Below are positions 14,101-25,998 of a DNA stretch of 64,000 nucleotides, in pieces. The notes below the pieces were generated by a model, which saw only the letters and a list, made by a program, of their open reading frames with translations, was not told the origin of the DNA and did no database searches. Each line of letters starts with the position of its first letter. Positions within the stretch are counted from its first letter, which is position 1. Source of the DNA: Antedon mediterranea (taxonomy: Eukaryota; Echinodermata; Crinoidea; Comatulida; Antedonidae). The position numbers were made by a program, and so were the translations under genes. The DNA lies in contig NC_092677.1 in the NCBI RefSeq assembly GCF_964355755.1, forward strand, positions 14,036,601-14,100,600, read 5' to 3'.

Positions 14101-14216
14101 GATTCACCGTGGTCAAGTGAACTTGTTGAAGTACCAGCAGATGTGTATTCATCATTATCAATATGCGAGTTGTCGGAGCCTCTCCTTACTATTGGGTCAT
14201 GCATGGATGACATCAT
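4..14216 (-). CDS. KIAA0513: KIAA0513 orthologue, four 5' coding exons (3' part outside window)
   Basis: Coding exons on the minus strand, in transcript order: 14216-13495, 10570-10522, 10049-9931, 80-4. All joins keep frame (phases 2, 0, 2) with GT-AG sites, and the donor after position 4 shows the gene continues beyond the left edge. The 240-residue N-terminal part is Ser/Thr/Asp/Glu-rich and probably disordered. The conserved core follows: FDLYC, then [43 protein letters not shown]. These align without gaps to what I remember of human KIAA0513 (FGEYC, KCVSEATFYRLVQ, MDDFGPAKNLMTMCF). KIAA0513 is a poorly characterised cytoplasmic protein of the SBF2-like domain family, so I assign no biochemical role. 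The start is the first ATG (14216), followed by a second ATG; a 5' non-coding exon cannot be excluded. Intron 3 (81-9930) contains an LTR retrotransposon and a MITE. Identification is confident; the N-terminal start is less certain. Confidence 0.88.
81..788. other. KIAA0513 intron 3, segment left of the LTR element
   Basis: AT-rich intron sequence. I see no exon, RNA gene or clear repeat. Short open frames here have no recognisable protein motif. Confidence 0.5.
789..969 (+). repeat. 5' LTR (181 bp)
   Basis: Matches 6292-6472 base for base by eye; identity stops abruptly on both sides, which defines the ends. The termini are CGCCAGTTTGG and CCAAGTTGGCG, an imperfect 11-bp inverted repeat, instead of the usual TG...CA. 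An AATAAA poly(A) signal is at 880-885. Confidence 0.92.
970..987 (+). other. Primer binding site, tRNA-Leu type
   Basis: The sequence directly after the 5' LTR starts TGGTGGCAGCG. This is complementary to the CCA end of animal leucine tRNAs as I remember them; the match weakens after about 11 bases. Position and the leading TGG are what a minus-strand primer site needs. Confidence 0.7.
1194..6119 (+). CDS. Retrotransposon gag-pol polyprotein
   Basis: One frame is open from about 1176 to the stop at 6119. Counting codons from 1194: Gag-like region to about 330 with a zinc knuckle near 288-305 (C-x2-C-x8-H-x4-C); aspartic protease DSGATG at 379; reverse transcriptase about 690-900 with LADDLY at 826-831 in place of YxDD; RNase H from VTDG (Asp978) to about 1110; integrase HHCC zinc domain (His1225 to Cys1263) and DDE core Asp1292, Asp1349, Glu1385 (D-x35-E). 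All listed residues are present, so Pol looks intact. The codon at 1194 is TTG; the first in-frame ATG is at 1299. A better placed ATG at 1213 is in the +1 frame and meets a stop at 1249, so the Gag N-terminus probably carries a one-base break. Antisense to the host gene. Confidence 0.9.
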   Translation: MYKHHNNGCIQSCPKQWCLGKNETINTFENWRQNLMYTLTLDTKFANFLVEGFSWGKKTRASPLRGFTDDNGFEDNVANALSAQQKVTMLELMLGQIANYCPVISRNTIVKSSTSLPCIWQCIRLHYGFQSSGAHFLEFANISLGPDERPEDLYQRLLAFIDDNLLQADSVITHHNQPITEDEELTPSLENLLTLTWLRLVHPSLPQLVKQRYGTELRSRTLASIKPEISQAMTSLLEEIKTSDDTRVMRSAILPFQRPASLPSQPPRSRYPPKTFNTQTYNNKPNKCCPFCKQGGRPDRHFLSECKFLPERDRRYMARARAANIFDDDDSYCYEQDSTRVEDPNDPPSGSSSALRIQVRQSPYLEAFHGYNTVHITIDSGATGNMIRESTARLLGVQIKPSSQSAHQADGSSQLQVMGETNVTFTRDNKDLTFNGLVVKDLDVELLAGTPFMEQNDISIRPAKRQVVMADGTTYIYGSLPTTLSECHSIRRAHVLRAPSTRTVIWPGSYIELSLPNDLTDIDTVAIEPRVDAPISKTSLPSHVWPEPRIISCVAGRIRIPNLSDEPKVLSRNEQFCQASPVFTPNLPDTSSSPIKPPKLSTTTVHTCFSDSIKLDPDSILPRNILEQFTSLHKEYDDIFNPSFKGYNGAVGPFVATVNMGPVQPPQRKGRLPQYARDKLLELQHKFDELETLGVFARPEDVGVAVEYLNPSFLVKKPNGGSRLVTSFADVGRYSKPQPSLMPDVDSTLLKIGQWKYIITTDLTNAFYQIPLSKPSMKYCGIVTPFHGVRVYTRCAMGMPGSETALEELLSRVVGDFLEEGSATKLADDLYCGGNTVEEVLNVWRRILHALSNSGLHLSATKTVICPKTTNILGWIWSQGTLRASSHRISTLSSCPRPVTVTGLRSFIGAFKMLSRVLPRCAPILSPLEAAVAGRQSQEKIDWSDELLASFASAQSILNSPHTIAIPRASDQLWIVTDGAVKKYGIASTLYVSRDSKPLLAGFYSAKLRGRQMTWLPCEVEALSIAASTKHFSPFIIQSAHQAHILTDSKPCVQAYEKLCRGEFSVSPRVSTFLSTVSRYHASVHHLAGSANMPSDFGSRNAQPCDAPSCQICSFVQQTEDSVVFQVNIKDVISGSTKLPFTSRPAWLAIQSECPVLRRTHAHLSQGTRPHKKITNIKDVKRLLRFSTIAKDGLLVVRRDEPLAPVRECIVVPRDVLGGLLTALHLRFDHPSCHQLKTIVRRYFFALDMDASVERISARCHHCAALRSIPHTVIPQSTGDPPDAVGTTFAADVIKRERQLILVMRECVTSFTVACIIDSERHDSLRDGLIRLCIELRPLDGPHAVIRTDPAPGFASLVSDKLLAHHRIMIELGRTKNPNKNPIAEKAVREVEDELLTQEPTGGLVTPTMLKITMACLNSRLRSCGLSSREMWTQRDQFTNDQIPLSDSQLIISQHKRRLANHAHSERSKAPTGRFPASSDIDVGDLVYVLADRNKSKARHRYLVTSVDNTWCNIRKFIGSQLRSTAYKVKRTECYKVPSSPSPRSQHYYQEDSNSDDDYQIPEPPRTEIPIELSTPADHAYQVDPLPAGTDSEFLTPAASDDVRPLTDLHKVVIPPPVIEPRRSTRSHRLPTHLNDFVLDK
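6260..6286 (+). other. Polypurine tract of the LTR element
   Basis: A purine-only run (GAGAAAAGG followed by about 15 A and GG) ends a few bases before the 3' LTR, the expected place for plus-strand priming. It is not exactly adjacent to the LTR, so the true primer boundary is uncertain. Confidence 0.55.
6292..6472 (+). repeat. 3' LTR (181 bp)
   Basis: Apparently identical to 789-969. The poly(A) signal AATAAA is at 6383-6388. Confidence 0.92.
6473..7034. other. KIAA0513 intron 3 between LTR element and MITE
   Basis: AT-rich intron sequence; no gene or repeat structure seen. Confidence 0.5.
7035..7684. mobile_element. PIF/Harbinger-like MITE, 650 bp, TAA target duplication
   Basis: The terminal inverted repeats begin GACCCCATTTACACTTACG (left) and end CGTAAGTGTAAATGGGGTC (right), 19 bp perfect. 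Both ends are flanked by TAA (7032-7034, 7685-7687), the 3-bp TWA duplication typical of PIF/Harbinger elements. The interior carries several GGGCCGGCC-type subterminal repeats near both ends, which may be transposase binding sites, and no long open frame. It is therefore non-autonomous. Confidence 0.85.
7685..9930. other. KIAA0513 intron 3, right part
   Basis: AT-rich. It contains the tandem repeat at 8320-8655. An open block at 8910-9020 after a splice-acceptor-like sequence has no recognisable protein match and is not annotated. Confidence 0.45.
8320..8655. repeat. Degenerate tandem repeat, about 148-bp unit, two and a half copies
   Basis: Landmarks recur at about 148 bp: TTTAATTTGGTAAAG-type blocks at about 8371 and 8526, and GAATTGGGATACTGGTC at about 8457 and 8602. 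A third partial unit runs into GACAGACAAACAAACAAA. The run may be the 3' end of a transposable element. Confidence 0.6.
10745..10812 (+). repeat. Possible LINE 3' tail ending in (TTGAA)n
   Basis: The sequence resembles a CR1/L2-type LINE terminus: an AATAAAG signal, then short TTGAA repeats. A mirror-image match (AATTC repeats followed by AAATAAAC) lies at about 48748-48790. No coding part is attached. Confidence 0.35.
11130..11158. repeat. (ATA)n microsatellite
   Basis: About nine perfect trinucleotide repeats. Confidence 0.9.
11533..11557. repeat. (ATGGT)5 microsatellite
   Basis: Five pentanucleotide repeats in an otherwise unremarkable intron. Confidence 0.9.
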
Positions 14217-16512
14217 TACTTATATAGTAGCATCAGGGATTTCCAAAGTCTCTATGGATAAAAATAGGGACATTGTTACTAGGGATCACAAGCTATCAAC
14301 GTTAACAATTCTTTTATCAAGCATGAGTACACTACACTCAATTATATTTAGTAGTTTTCCTTTTTAACTTTGTATTATATAGCTAATCCTATCCAGTTAC
14401 GTCCTGATTTAAAACCCAGTTTCAGCTGGTTTCGGTTTATCATTTAAACAAGAATAGATTTATAAAGTCCTTTCCAGATTTCAGATCTTGGACCTCAAAA
14501 GGAATCTAGTTTTAGGAGAGTTTCCATGAGTCCAGTAGGAGATTACACTGTATAGTACTGATACTAATTATGGGACATACACACTCATTAGATTGTTTAC
14601 ATTTATTATGACTGCCATCTGAATAAAATAAAGTTGATTGTAGTTTACATAATAACTCATTGAAATGCTTGAAGCTAATTTAATAGCTTGATTAAAGGAA
14701 AAGTATTATTGCATTATGTTTTGTCAATCATTATCAAATGAACATCACACTACTGTAGACAAAATCCAGGGATATTTAATAATAAAAGCCTTGATATCAT
14801 ATTGAAAATTCCAATATTTAAAGAAGATCCCTTCTATGGCATGATTCCAAGAAATAATAACCAATACTAATATTACAGTGAGGCACCAGATTCCATATGG
14901 AGGAAAAGTATATAATAATTTTGGCAATCAAAATAATATTATACATTAAAAACCGCATTCTGTACAATATCCAACCTTTAAATTGGACGAATCAAATAAT
15001 TTTTTTATCATATTTAATAAGTAAGTTAATATAATTTTTATCTTGGCAAATAACAAAATAATGATAGGCAATATAATGTATTTAAAATATTTATTATTAA
15101 GTCAGGTCTATTGGTAGCCCTTTCACCAGAACCATCTCATCCAATGGTGTATTGATTTATTTTTTAAAAGTGGGTTGGATGCAAGAAAGCGTGATGTTAT
15201 GAAAAAGATAACACCTTTAGGTGGTTTGCAATTAATTTTTGTTTTTTCTTAAAATTCTTTTATTATTTAAAAAAATAGAGGAAAAAGGAGATAGGAGAGG
15301 GGGTGGGGGGATGAGGGAAAGAGAGAGAAAAAGTTACTACACCCTCAGTTCGTTTCATCCAGCAACAGGCGCGTTAAAATATACTCCCGAATATATTTCT
15401 GGTGATTTATACTCTCATGTAGCAACCGCCAGAGAAGATAGTGAAACAAAATATTTCAAAGAAGCCAGCTTATCATGTTAATTTGCATTTTGATAAAGGA
15501 GATACCAAGAAAAAAATATTATAACCGACTTCCGTAAAATGTATATAACAAATTGACGCAGTTTGTGTGTTTGTAAACAGATTAAAATGACCTGAAATGC
15601 TCTAAAAACTATACTGTAATATAAAGAGGTTTTTTTTATGTTTACTACTGTGGATATTATTTGCCGACGACTTTTGGCTACCTTTTAGGTTTGGTTTTTG
15701 GTCATTTATCCGTGTGTGTTTGATGATCTTGACCGGTTAATTGCTTAGATTTTAATTTCTTAATCTATTCTACTATTATAAAAACAAACAATCCATAGTA
15801 TTTGATGACCTAGACATGGGATTTAGAATTAGGTCCTGGTCTCCAATATTCATTGAACTATAAAACAGTGAATGTAGGCCTACTAAAGTACCAGTTTTCA
15901 ATGTCAAAGAATTATTTTATATGATACAAAAATATAGGTCAATAGAAAACACTGAATCAGTCAAATTTGGATAAATAGATCAAGGTTAATGAGAAACTTA
16001 TAACCATACAGTAGGGATGGGATGTGTTGTCAATCAAAATAACCTTTATTTGCGTTTTCAGCTAAAAAATGAACACCAATAATAAGTTAAATGGCGCTGT
16101 AACATGCTATCCATTGGGTGATTTTAACCATTCTTTCTTCTTTTGACAAGAAATTAGGGTTAATTTAATCACACAGTTATAAATCAGTTACCAATCAATC
16201 TTATCAAATTTAAAGTTACTAATATTTTTTTGGTCCGGTTTTTGAAGTTTTCTTCTCTTGACCTACCAGTTTCTCCACCCTAGATATTTGCTTCACACAG
16301 TGGCAGACGTAGGATTTTAAAATAGGGAGCCTCCTCAATACCTAAAATTATTGAAATGATGTGATGCGTTCAAAGTGGATATTCATCCTGTACTGTACCA
16401 AATCCCATGTTCTTACAGTAAAACTGTATTGTGTATGCGTATAATTATCTGTAAAGTTAAAATCTTATTTCCATTGGCTTGCATGACCAATTTTTTTCTA
16501 TTCATTCATCAC
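14217..16512. other. 5' flank of KIAA0513
   Basis: Presumably holds the promoter and any 5' non-coding exon of the minus-strand KIAA0513 gene; I cannot place a start site. AT-rich, with no convincing coding exon. A purine-rich stretch lies at 15280-15330. Confidence 0.35.
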
Positions 16513-18548
16513 TGATTTTTCAAAATCGGATATTCAGAGTTAGGTTTCATGTTCGAAAACACAAATTGGTGCATAGATTTCCGTTGTTGGTTGCCGATAC
16601 CGGATGAATACCCGCATGCAAAATTCAGGACCCTTGTCATTTATACTTATTATAGAGATATTATGTAAATTTAACACTTGTCACTCTTCCACCATTATAA
16701 CATTCTAATTATTTGATTGTGAATGAAGTAAAACATTATCAGTTTTAGAAAATACTATTAAATTGTGAATGATAACAATTTATAATCATTTGATCTAGTA
16801 GAACAATATCAGTGGATTTGTCAAAATCAGTCAACCGTAACATCACAATCAATAGCCTACAGCAGGGCACATCGATCAAACTACTGATCACATTAAAATA
16901 AGGTTATAGCCTATAGGCCAAATCAGTACAACTTTTAATATTAAATGCTAAATAATGAATTTACAAACCTTTTTGGAATCACCAACTAAATCCACCCTCA
17001 ACCAGTGGTAAAATGGAAAGAAATTACCCGTTATCCTCCCGTGTCGTGCTTAGCAATAACATCGACTCTTAAGTCTCAACTCAACCTCTTGATCACAATT
17101 TGGGAATTTATATAGATGGCGCTCTGTACAATAAATGAAAATTCAAATACTTTATTTTTTTCAATATATCCTTCCAACTTTTCGTACTGTCCCGACATAA
17201 TCAGCATCAAATAATTCAAGATTACAAATTTGCAAGCTTGTAAAATAGCATAATAATTATTAATTTGTGTTATTTTAATTTAAAAAATTATTTATTGTTG
17301 TGTAGAATATCAAGAGGCGCACATGATTACTTTTAATCTCAGTCTACATTAAAGAGTTTTTGTTTGTTTGGCGAATTCAACCAAAATTCCCAAATCAATT
17401 ATGTATTATAAGAAATCTTATTTTTTACTAGTTCAATGTAAAGACCTGTGCAATATTTTTTAGACAAATGCAAACACTTTTGGCTGGCAAATTTGATAGG
17501 CCTACGGTAACTAGTCCTAGGCATACACCATCTATTAGATACACTATCATTATTATCACGCATAACGTAAAAGCAAAAACGACTCGTTTTGTGTTGATTT
17601 CCTTTTATTTCAATAAACAATGGCCTCCGGCCCATTTCACATATATAAATAAAATATATATTATTTTCGGACATACAGGTTCTTCATTTTTCATAAGCTT
17701 CATATAAGTAGGCCTAAGTCGCAACATTTTTTCCTAATGTTTTTATAAAATGGAAAGTAAAAAATAAAAGTGTATTCACCTTCTAAACTTAATTGATCAC
17801 AAAACATACATATTTTAGACTCACCGTTAATTTTTAAATGTCGCCTCTTTTCAATCAACAGATTAAGATAATCTAAAGTATAATAAATGTCCTATACTTA
17901 AATCATAAACATAAGATTCGTAAAAACTGTCAAATTTAATAATTTTGTAAAAATCGAGACCTACATTATTACTATTTTTTTTCATTTGATTTCTGCAATG
18001 CAACATTCCTAATTCTAATGCGAAAATAGTACAGTATTCGTGTTATTAAAGCAATCCTAACAACAGGATTCTGAGCTGCGTTAGATCAAGGTTTTATCTG
18101 TGGTTGCGAAACGATCAGTTGCACGCCCCCTAAGAATAATACGTAGGCCTACTTGATACTGTAACCGCAACTAGTATGAATTTGTAGCAGCCAATCATAA
18201 GATCAAAGCATCATATTGTTAGACTGCCTTAGTTTTATCTCCAAACCTAAGCACAACAAGTAAAAAACAATAAATAGTGTATTCATACTTTAATAACAAC
18301 TGCAACCTGTTAACAAACCATCAAACACCGGCTCTCGGCTTATTCTACGGAAAATGTATTATACATGACGCTCAAAGCGCTTCGATATTATGTATATACT
18401 TTAAATATTTAGAAATCAATCACGCATAACTACTAATTACAACATCTCGTATCTAATATAAATTTTAGAAGAAAGTAATAGCAACTTTATTTCGAAGCGG
18501 ATACAACACAGATTGGTGTTTCTCACAAGGCCAATTTAGCTTACTTGA
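16513..18548. repeat. 3'-flank part of a tandem duplication (copy B), split by extra sequence
   Basis: 16513-16628 matches 25412-25527 almost base for base (landmark TGCATAGATTTCCGTTGTTG). 17985-18548 matches 25527-25998 (landmarks ATTTCTGCAATGCAACAT, GTAGCAGCCAATCATAAG, ACACAACAAGTAAAAAA). The two blocks are contiguous in copy A but 1.36 kb apart here. Together with other matched blocks this outlines a direct duplication of the DED/NACHT locus. Confidence 0.8.
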
Positions 18549-19649
18549 ACTTGTTTACAAATGTTATCATTTACTATGATTCAAAACTATTTACAAAAAA
18601 GGCACATAACTGACACAATTTCAAAATATGAAAAAACAGAAATTCAAAGTATACAGTATCGTATCTCATTTGGTTATATGTACCATGTCCCACATAACTG
18701 GCTTAGCCTATATATTTTGCCAGTTCTGCGGTACATTTCATTTTGAAACCTAAGCTGCAATGACGAGATCTAATAAGATCGAAACAGTACTGTCTGCAGA
18801 TCGGATATTACGCTCCTCCTCTTGTTCATGCATACCTTACATGAGTCCATTGACAATACCCAATAGTTCTTCTAATGATGTGTGTTTCTGCCTTCTTTTT
18901 AAAGTTGTAAGTAATATTGGATCAGTAAACAGTTGTGAAATATCGTAGTTTAAATGTTGTTGCAATGTTGGCGGTCTTTTGTTTGGGTCTCTAAATTAAA
19001 ATTTCTGCTCTGCTATCAGAAAGTTTCTGATAATTTCATCTGAAAATAATTGGCAAACAACCCCACAATTTTGAAAAGTTGCAAAAATACGTTTTATAAT
19101 TTATCATTGATTCTGTTTTGAATTCATAACATCTTGATTGCTGTAGAAGACTGGCCAAATCTTTCAAATAAAACAAATTGAAGAATAAAATTAATTAATA
19201 TATAACTATTTTCCTTTATTAAAAAAAACACCCACAGGATCCTGTAAGTTCTATTGGAAACAGAGTTAGTTAATCCTATAGTATTATTGCTGAGCAGTTC
19301 ATATCTAATTTAATTACTGTACAACCAAAAGAATGTTCGTAAGTATCTTACCCTCTGTAATTAATTCATGGTGTGAAAATTTAATGGCAAACCCGTAGTA
19401 TGTTTCTGAGAGTAAGAAAACAATAACGAAAACAACAACCAGTAGTAAATCTACAAAGAAATAAAAGTAGATTCAAGATTCAAGATTCAAGATTCAAGAA
19501 ATTTTATTTGTCCATAAAAATGGAAATTCACTTTGCTTGGTAGATTAAAACAACAATATTGCAACAATTTAAAAACGTGCAGTATTATAACAGATTAAAA
19601 ATACAAGATAAAAAGTTAAAAATACTGTTAACAAGGCCAACAGCCATTA

Positions 19650-20662
<1,013 letters not shown>

Positions 20663-21445
20663 AAAAATGTGAAACTATTAAAAATTGCATTAACTTCTTA
20701 CATTAGAATTAAAAATATGAATGCTATTTACAACGAAGGATTTTCTAGTTCTACAAAGATTTGCTTTTGGAGGTCGTAGCCTAATGCCTGATCTATTTAA
20801 GTTATAACAGTAATGTAACGGATGAGTGGGGTCTTTCATAATATTGTTTACTTTTTTTTAAATACTCTTTCATAGATAAATGAACAAGGCGTTAGATCAG
20901 CTTTAATAATACGTTGTGCAATTTTACGTGGTCTCTCAATATTTTTCTTATCATTTTCAGTAAAGTTACCATAAAAACATCCAATGCTAAAAGATAAAAT
21001 ACTTTGAATAATACTTTGATAAAATAGAATTAAAATAGTGTTATCAACTCTAATTTGCTTGAGTTTTCTGAGAAAGTAGAGCCTTTGAGATGCCTTCTTG
21101 GAAATCATGAGAGAGTTTGACTCCCATTTTAATTTGTTGTCAATTATAGTACCTAAGTATTTGTATTGGGTTACTCTTTCAACCTCGGTTTCTTTAATAG
21201 TTATTACATTATGTTCAACTGCGGTTTTACGAAACTCAATTATCATCTCTTTGGTTTTAGTAATATTAAGTATTAAGTTCATATCCTCACACCAATTAAC
21301 AAATCTTCCAACTTCATTAGCAAATTCATTTACATTATGCTTACTATCGCAAAGAAAACCACTAATTACAGTATCGTCAGCGTATTTTACAATATTGCAA
21401 TCTTTACTTAAAATATTAAAACTACTAGTAATTATGATGAGCAAG

Positions 21446-22699
21446 TTATATATTAATATTGAGCGATGTTAATACAATGCACTAACCATTCATACTTACT
21501 AGTTAGAATTGCTTTAGGTTTACATATACGATTTCTTCAATTTGAACTGGGGTTTCTAAAAAATAAATAATTTTCAAATACCAGTTGGGCCTCATGACAC
21601 TGCCACGTAATAATCACAATACTTCCATGATTAAAAAATACAGATTTATACCTGTATTTAATTAAGTCAACGATGGTATTTTTGTAAGAGGATCAAATGC
21701 AAAATGTTATTGATAATAAATCATATATTGTATGTGAAAAGAGAAGTATATTATTAGATAGATAAATATTCTACTGGTCTAAAATATTGATTAACCTACT
21801 TGTTGCTATATAATTGTTGTTGTTATTACCAATGGAATCGGACCTTTGTTGTTCCGCTACCTCAACAAAAGGCGTACATTTGTAAATAAACAAATAACAT
21901 ATTTTGTAAATACATTCACATTTCTGTTTTTTATGTATCATATGATGATACTATATTTTGGTTTTAAAAAACAAATATAAACTAATGGATGGAACACGGT
22001 AGTACGTAACTTAGCTTTATATTATCAAACAACTGTTGATGCATACTTTTATTTAGGATCAACTTTAACTTCTGATTGCTAATTAGCGAAAAGCTCGGAC
22101 GAGTTCGAATTTGAGGGGAAAAGGTCATAACTAACAAAAAACTATTTTACTGCCTAGTTTTTATCAGATTCTCACCAAACTTAGCTCATCATATAATTGT
22201 GGTTAAATTTTGAAGGTTAAGGGTCAAAGATCAAGGTCCACCCAAAAAAATAAATAAATAAAAAATAATATAAAAAAAAAACTTTAGCGGGACTTCAACC
22301 AGCGATCTCAACTGTAAGAGGCTGGATACGGTACATAACCATTCACCAAACTCTCATCCACAACTTTGTAGTGTGCAGTTAGCCTTTACACTTAGAACTA
22401 ATAAAAATATATATATATATATATATTTTCCGGGGAAATTTTATGTAGGGTAATTTTAATTTAAAGTAGGCGGAGGTTTGTCCTCTCGGTGTACCATCAA
22501 ATCTTATAATATTATATAAACAAATCTAATACAACTAACTTGGCAATACACTAGATGATTTGACTAGGTGATCAGCTTCTGGATCTGCAAAATAAAAAAC
22601 AAAACCCTTAAATATCGAACGTACAGTAGTATCTGTTTTCGTTCATTCTATGCAACATATGGAAAATGATGCAGTGTTAAATCACACTTCTTGAATGTT
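21446..22699. other. Region between LINE fragment and DED pseudo-exon
   Basis: AT-rich. 22275-22345 read on the minus strand ends in a tRNA-like B-box (GGTTGAAGTCCCGC), so it may be a SINE head. A TA dinucleotide run is at 22408-22428. No gene seen. Confidence 0.35.
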
Positions 22700-23289
22700 A
22701 TTAAATGGAAATATTATTATCATTGGTTTGAACGTACCCATCAATATCCTTTTTGCACTTGCATTCAACTGAATGGCAAATGTTTCCAATTTCATCTGTG
22801 TGTTTAATTTAAGTTCTTTCTCCAGATAAAATACTAAATCCCATTTATTTTTAAATTCATGTGAAACCAATCCATTGAACGCAATCAAGTTGTGCAAGTC
22901 ACCCTTCGTGATTTCAAACATAGCTCATGATAAAGGTTTTTTACGATTTGAATTGAAGACAAGCTTGCCTCCTCACACGGACCGGTGTCGTCATATTGTT
23001 TACATACGGTACGTCTTGATATTTCTTTACACTGGTTATTGCTTTGGCATTTTCTGACACGCCTGCAATTTCTGACATTATTTCGACATCATTGTAAGCG
23101 ATTTTGCCTCGAACTTTAAGTTCATTAAATAAATTCATTCCTGTGTGGCGTTCATTTCACAATACACCAATCGGTAGGTGATCATGTAGAAGAAATCTCC
23201 TGTCGTTTAACCCCCTGGATAAGCGTTGCTGAATTCTTGACAAAAGTCTCTAAGTCTATCATCGGCATCAGCCGTTGTGTTACTGTAAA

Positions 23290-24834
23290 AGAAAATAAAT
23301 AAATACTCTAAAATTGCGTTTTGCATATTAATCTTTCATGTAGGCCTAATAAGCAAGGTACTATATTTTACGATTATTATTTTATTGCAAACATAATGCA
23401 TCTTGTAATGCCGCAGGAATATGCATATTCTCTATTGAGCTGAGGTTATGTTGTCTCCGTAAAATAATAAATAAATAAACCGAGTCCTTAACATCCTTTA
23501 ACCTTTGACTCGAAAAATGAAAGTATTCTTTTTTAATACACAAAAAAAAAGAGAATACCGAAGAGAATGATTATAAAAAAAATGTTAATTTAATCTATAA
23601 AAATAGATGTGTTATAAAACAAAAAGTAAAATGTTTAATCGGAAAGAATAATTCCATTCGCTGCAAGCCTACAACTTGGCTTCTCTAGGTAAATTTTTTA
23701 AATTATAACAATAATCTCCCCCATTATTTATAGTTTTTGCGTGTGCAGTCGTTATCATACCATGAATTGGAGGAACTCCGACCCAGAGCAGAATTCATGG
23801 CAGTTGTAATAGTTAAATTAAATTTAAAAATTAAGTCAATGTAATTCTACAATCCAACCTGTGCTATAACGTTGGAGAAAATTGATACTTTTGGAGGCGC
23901 TCGCCTCGTCTGAAATTGTCAATTTTTACCACACACCCCAATTCCCCAGCACAGATCGTCATAATAATATTATTATTTATATTAATAATTATGCAGTATT
24001 TAAATAAAGCATCTTTGCTTCGGCTGTTTTTAACCTCTCGCTACGGCCTTGGGATATACTGTTCTTAAACAACAAATCATTTGTTGTTTGCATTAATATT
24101 ATGTTATTATTCCTACCTTTTATCTTTCATTTTGTTCTTGCCTCTTTCCGTCGTCCAAAATACTCACTGTTAGAAAAGATCATGTAGGTCTATCAGAGTC
24201 ACAATTCTGTAACAAATCAACTTAACTGCGATTTATAATAATGGAATAATGGGACCCTATAGTTGAAAGTATTTAATGCCTGTAGGCATAATCGTGTGCT
24301 ATAGGAAATCTAATGAAATAATATATTTCATTTGCTATGGTCTAAAAGTAGTTTGAATCCGTTTAAATCATAATCACATCACACTGAGAACCAATCGAGA
24401 TCAAAAGTATTTGTGTTATGCTCGATTTTAGAAGATAAAGTAAAAGATTAACAAATTATTAAAATTGAGCAAAGATTTCCTTGCACAATTTCAAATTACA
24501 CAATGTTGTGCAGATTCGCGCAACGGAAAAATTGTTGCGCTACGGTATTTCAAATCGCGCATAATATTTTACATTCGCTTAAAGATTATACCATACATAA
24601 ACAGCCTAACTTAAACTCAGTAAACAAGTTTAATAGTATCATACCAACTTCAATTAAATTCTTATTCAATTAAAAAATTGACATGTGCCTTGTATAAATT
24701 GGAAAATTTACCTGGTACCGTTTAGCCTAATCAAAATTCAGTTTGTTTCTTTACAGCAACACTCTAAGCAGAAATGTTGGTGTGTCCTACTATTTCTCAC
24801 AGTACACATACTGTAATATTTGTATATCATATCT
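23290..24834. other. 5' flank of the pseudogene
   Basis: No coding exon seen. AT-rich, with one CpG-bearing stretch around 24510-24570. Confidence 0.35.
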
Positions 24835-25060
24835 AACAACGTCCTGATTTCGTATTACATACGTTATGCTCCAATGCAATTTAATAAAAAGATGTTTGGC
24901 AATAGGACCGTCTATTCATAATAGTACAAAGAGACTGTTAAATAACTCAAGTCAGCCATATTATATCCAAACCGTAAAAAGAGACATTGTAAAACCTAAC
25001 TTAGAGGCATGCTAGTGTAGCATTTTAAAAAATGGTGGCTTATAGAGATTCGTTTTTATC
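24835..25060. repeat. 5'-flank block of duplication copy B (match to 34390-34700)
   Basis: Shared landmarks with 34390-34700 in the same order: CAATTTAATAAAAA, ATAATAGTACAA, ATTATATCCAAA, AGACATTGTAAAA, ATTCGTTTTT. Sequence identity is moderate with indels. Confidence 0.7.
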
Positions 25061-25411
25061 CGTTTCTCTGTTGAACACTATGTAGAAATAAATATCTTGG
25101 AAATGTATCCCATTTCTGAGATCACAGAGTTTTCCATATAGATCCATGAACTGTATAATTGAAACGATATGTGTAATAGAAAAAATTCGTATGATTAATG
25201 TGATGGAATACTTGACGGTTGTTAATATTACCTTACCAAATCCTTAGTGAATACAAATAATTACGGTTAGGCCTATGATGTTTTAAACTGGATTGTTGCG
25301 GTAATCCACATATTCAGTTCTCAAAGAGTTTCTCGACGTTTCGATCAATATATACTTTGATGGTCCTGAGGACCAATATGATATAGTGCACATTGTAAGG
25401 CTGTGGTTTAG
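25061..25411. other. Short spacer between duplication copies
   Basis: No gene or repeat recognised. It is the junction zone between copy B (left) and copy A (right). Confidence 0.4.
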
Positions 25412-25998
25412 TGATTTTTCGAAATCGGATATTCAGAGTTAGGTTTCATGTTCGGAAACACAAATTGGTGCATAGATTCCCGTTGTTGGTTGCCGGTACC
25501 GGATGAATACCCGCATGCAAAATTTTTTGATTTCTGCAATGCAACATCCCTATTTTTTGTGAGAAAATATTAAGTATGTTAGATTAAAATATTAATCTAA
25601 CAACAGAATGCTGAGCTCCGTTAGATCAAAGGTTGTATCTGTGGTTGCGACACGATCAGAGAATAATGTGTAACCGCAACTATAGTATGAATTTGTAGCA
25701 GCCAATCATAAGGACTGAGCATAATGTTGTTGGAAAGTCTTAGCTTTATTCCATCTCCTAATTTAAGCACAACAAGTAAAAAATAACGACAACTAGTTAA
25801 ACTTCATTCTTAGGCCTACTTTAATAAACAACAAACACCTGAACATACGCCGATCAGTCGGTCTTTTCTATGAAAATGTGCATAATTACTAACCTCAACA
25901 CGTACCGGTATCTAATATAAATTTTAGATGTGTAACTGTATTTCGAAGTCGATACAACACAAGATTGATGTTTTCACATGGCCGTTTTAGCTGACTTA
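25412..25998. repeat. 3'-flank block of duplication copy A
   Basis: Contiguous counterpart of 16513-16628 plus 17985-18548. Lies downstream of the intact NACHT gene on its strand. Confidence 0.8.

Noticed and set aside
15239-15481. 80-codon open frame upstream of KIAA0513
   Set aside because: Low-complexity purine-rich start, no family match, no splice context.
22275-22345. tRNA-like sequence on the minus strand
   Set aside because: Only a B-box-like segment is recognisable, so it is mentioned as a possible SINE head within a region note and not called as a tRNA gene.
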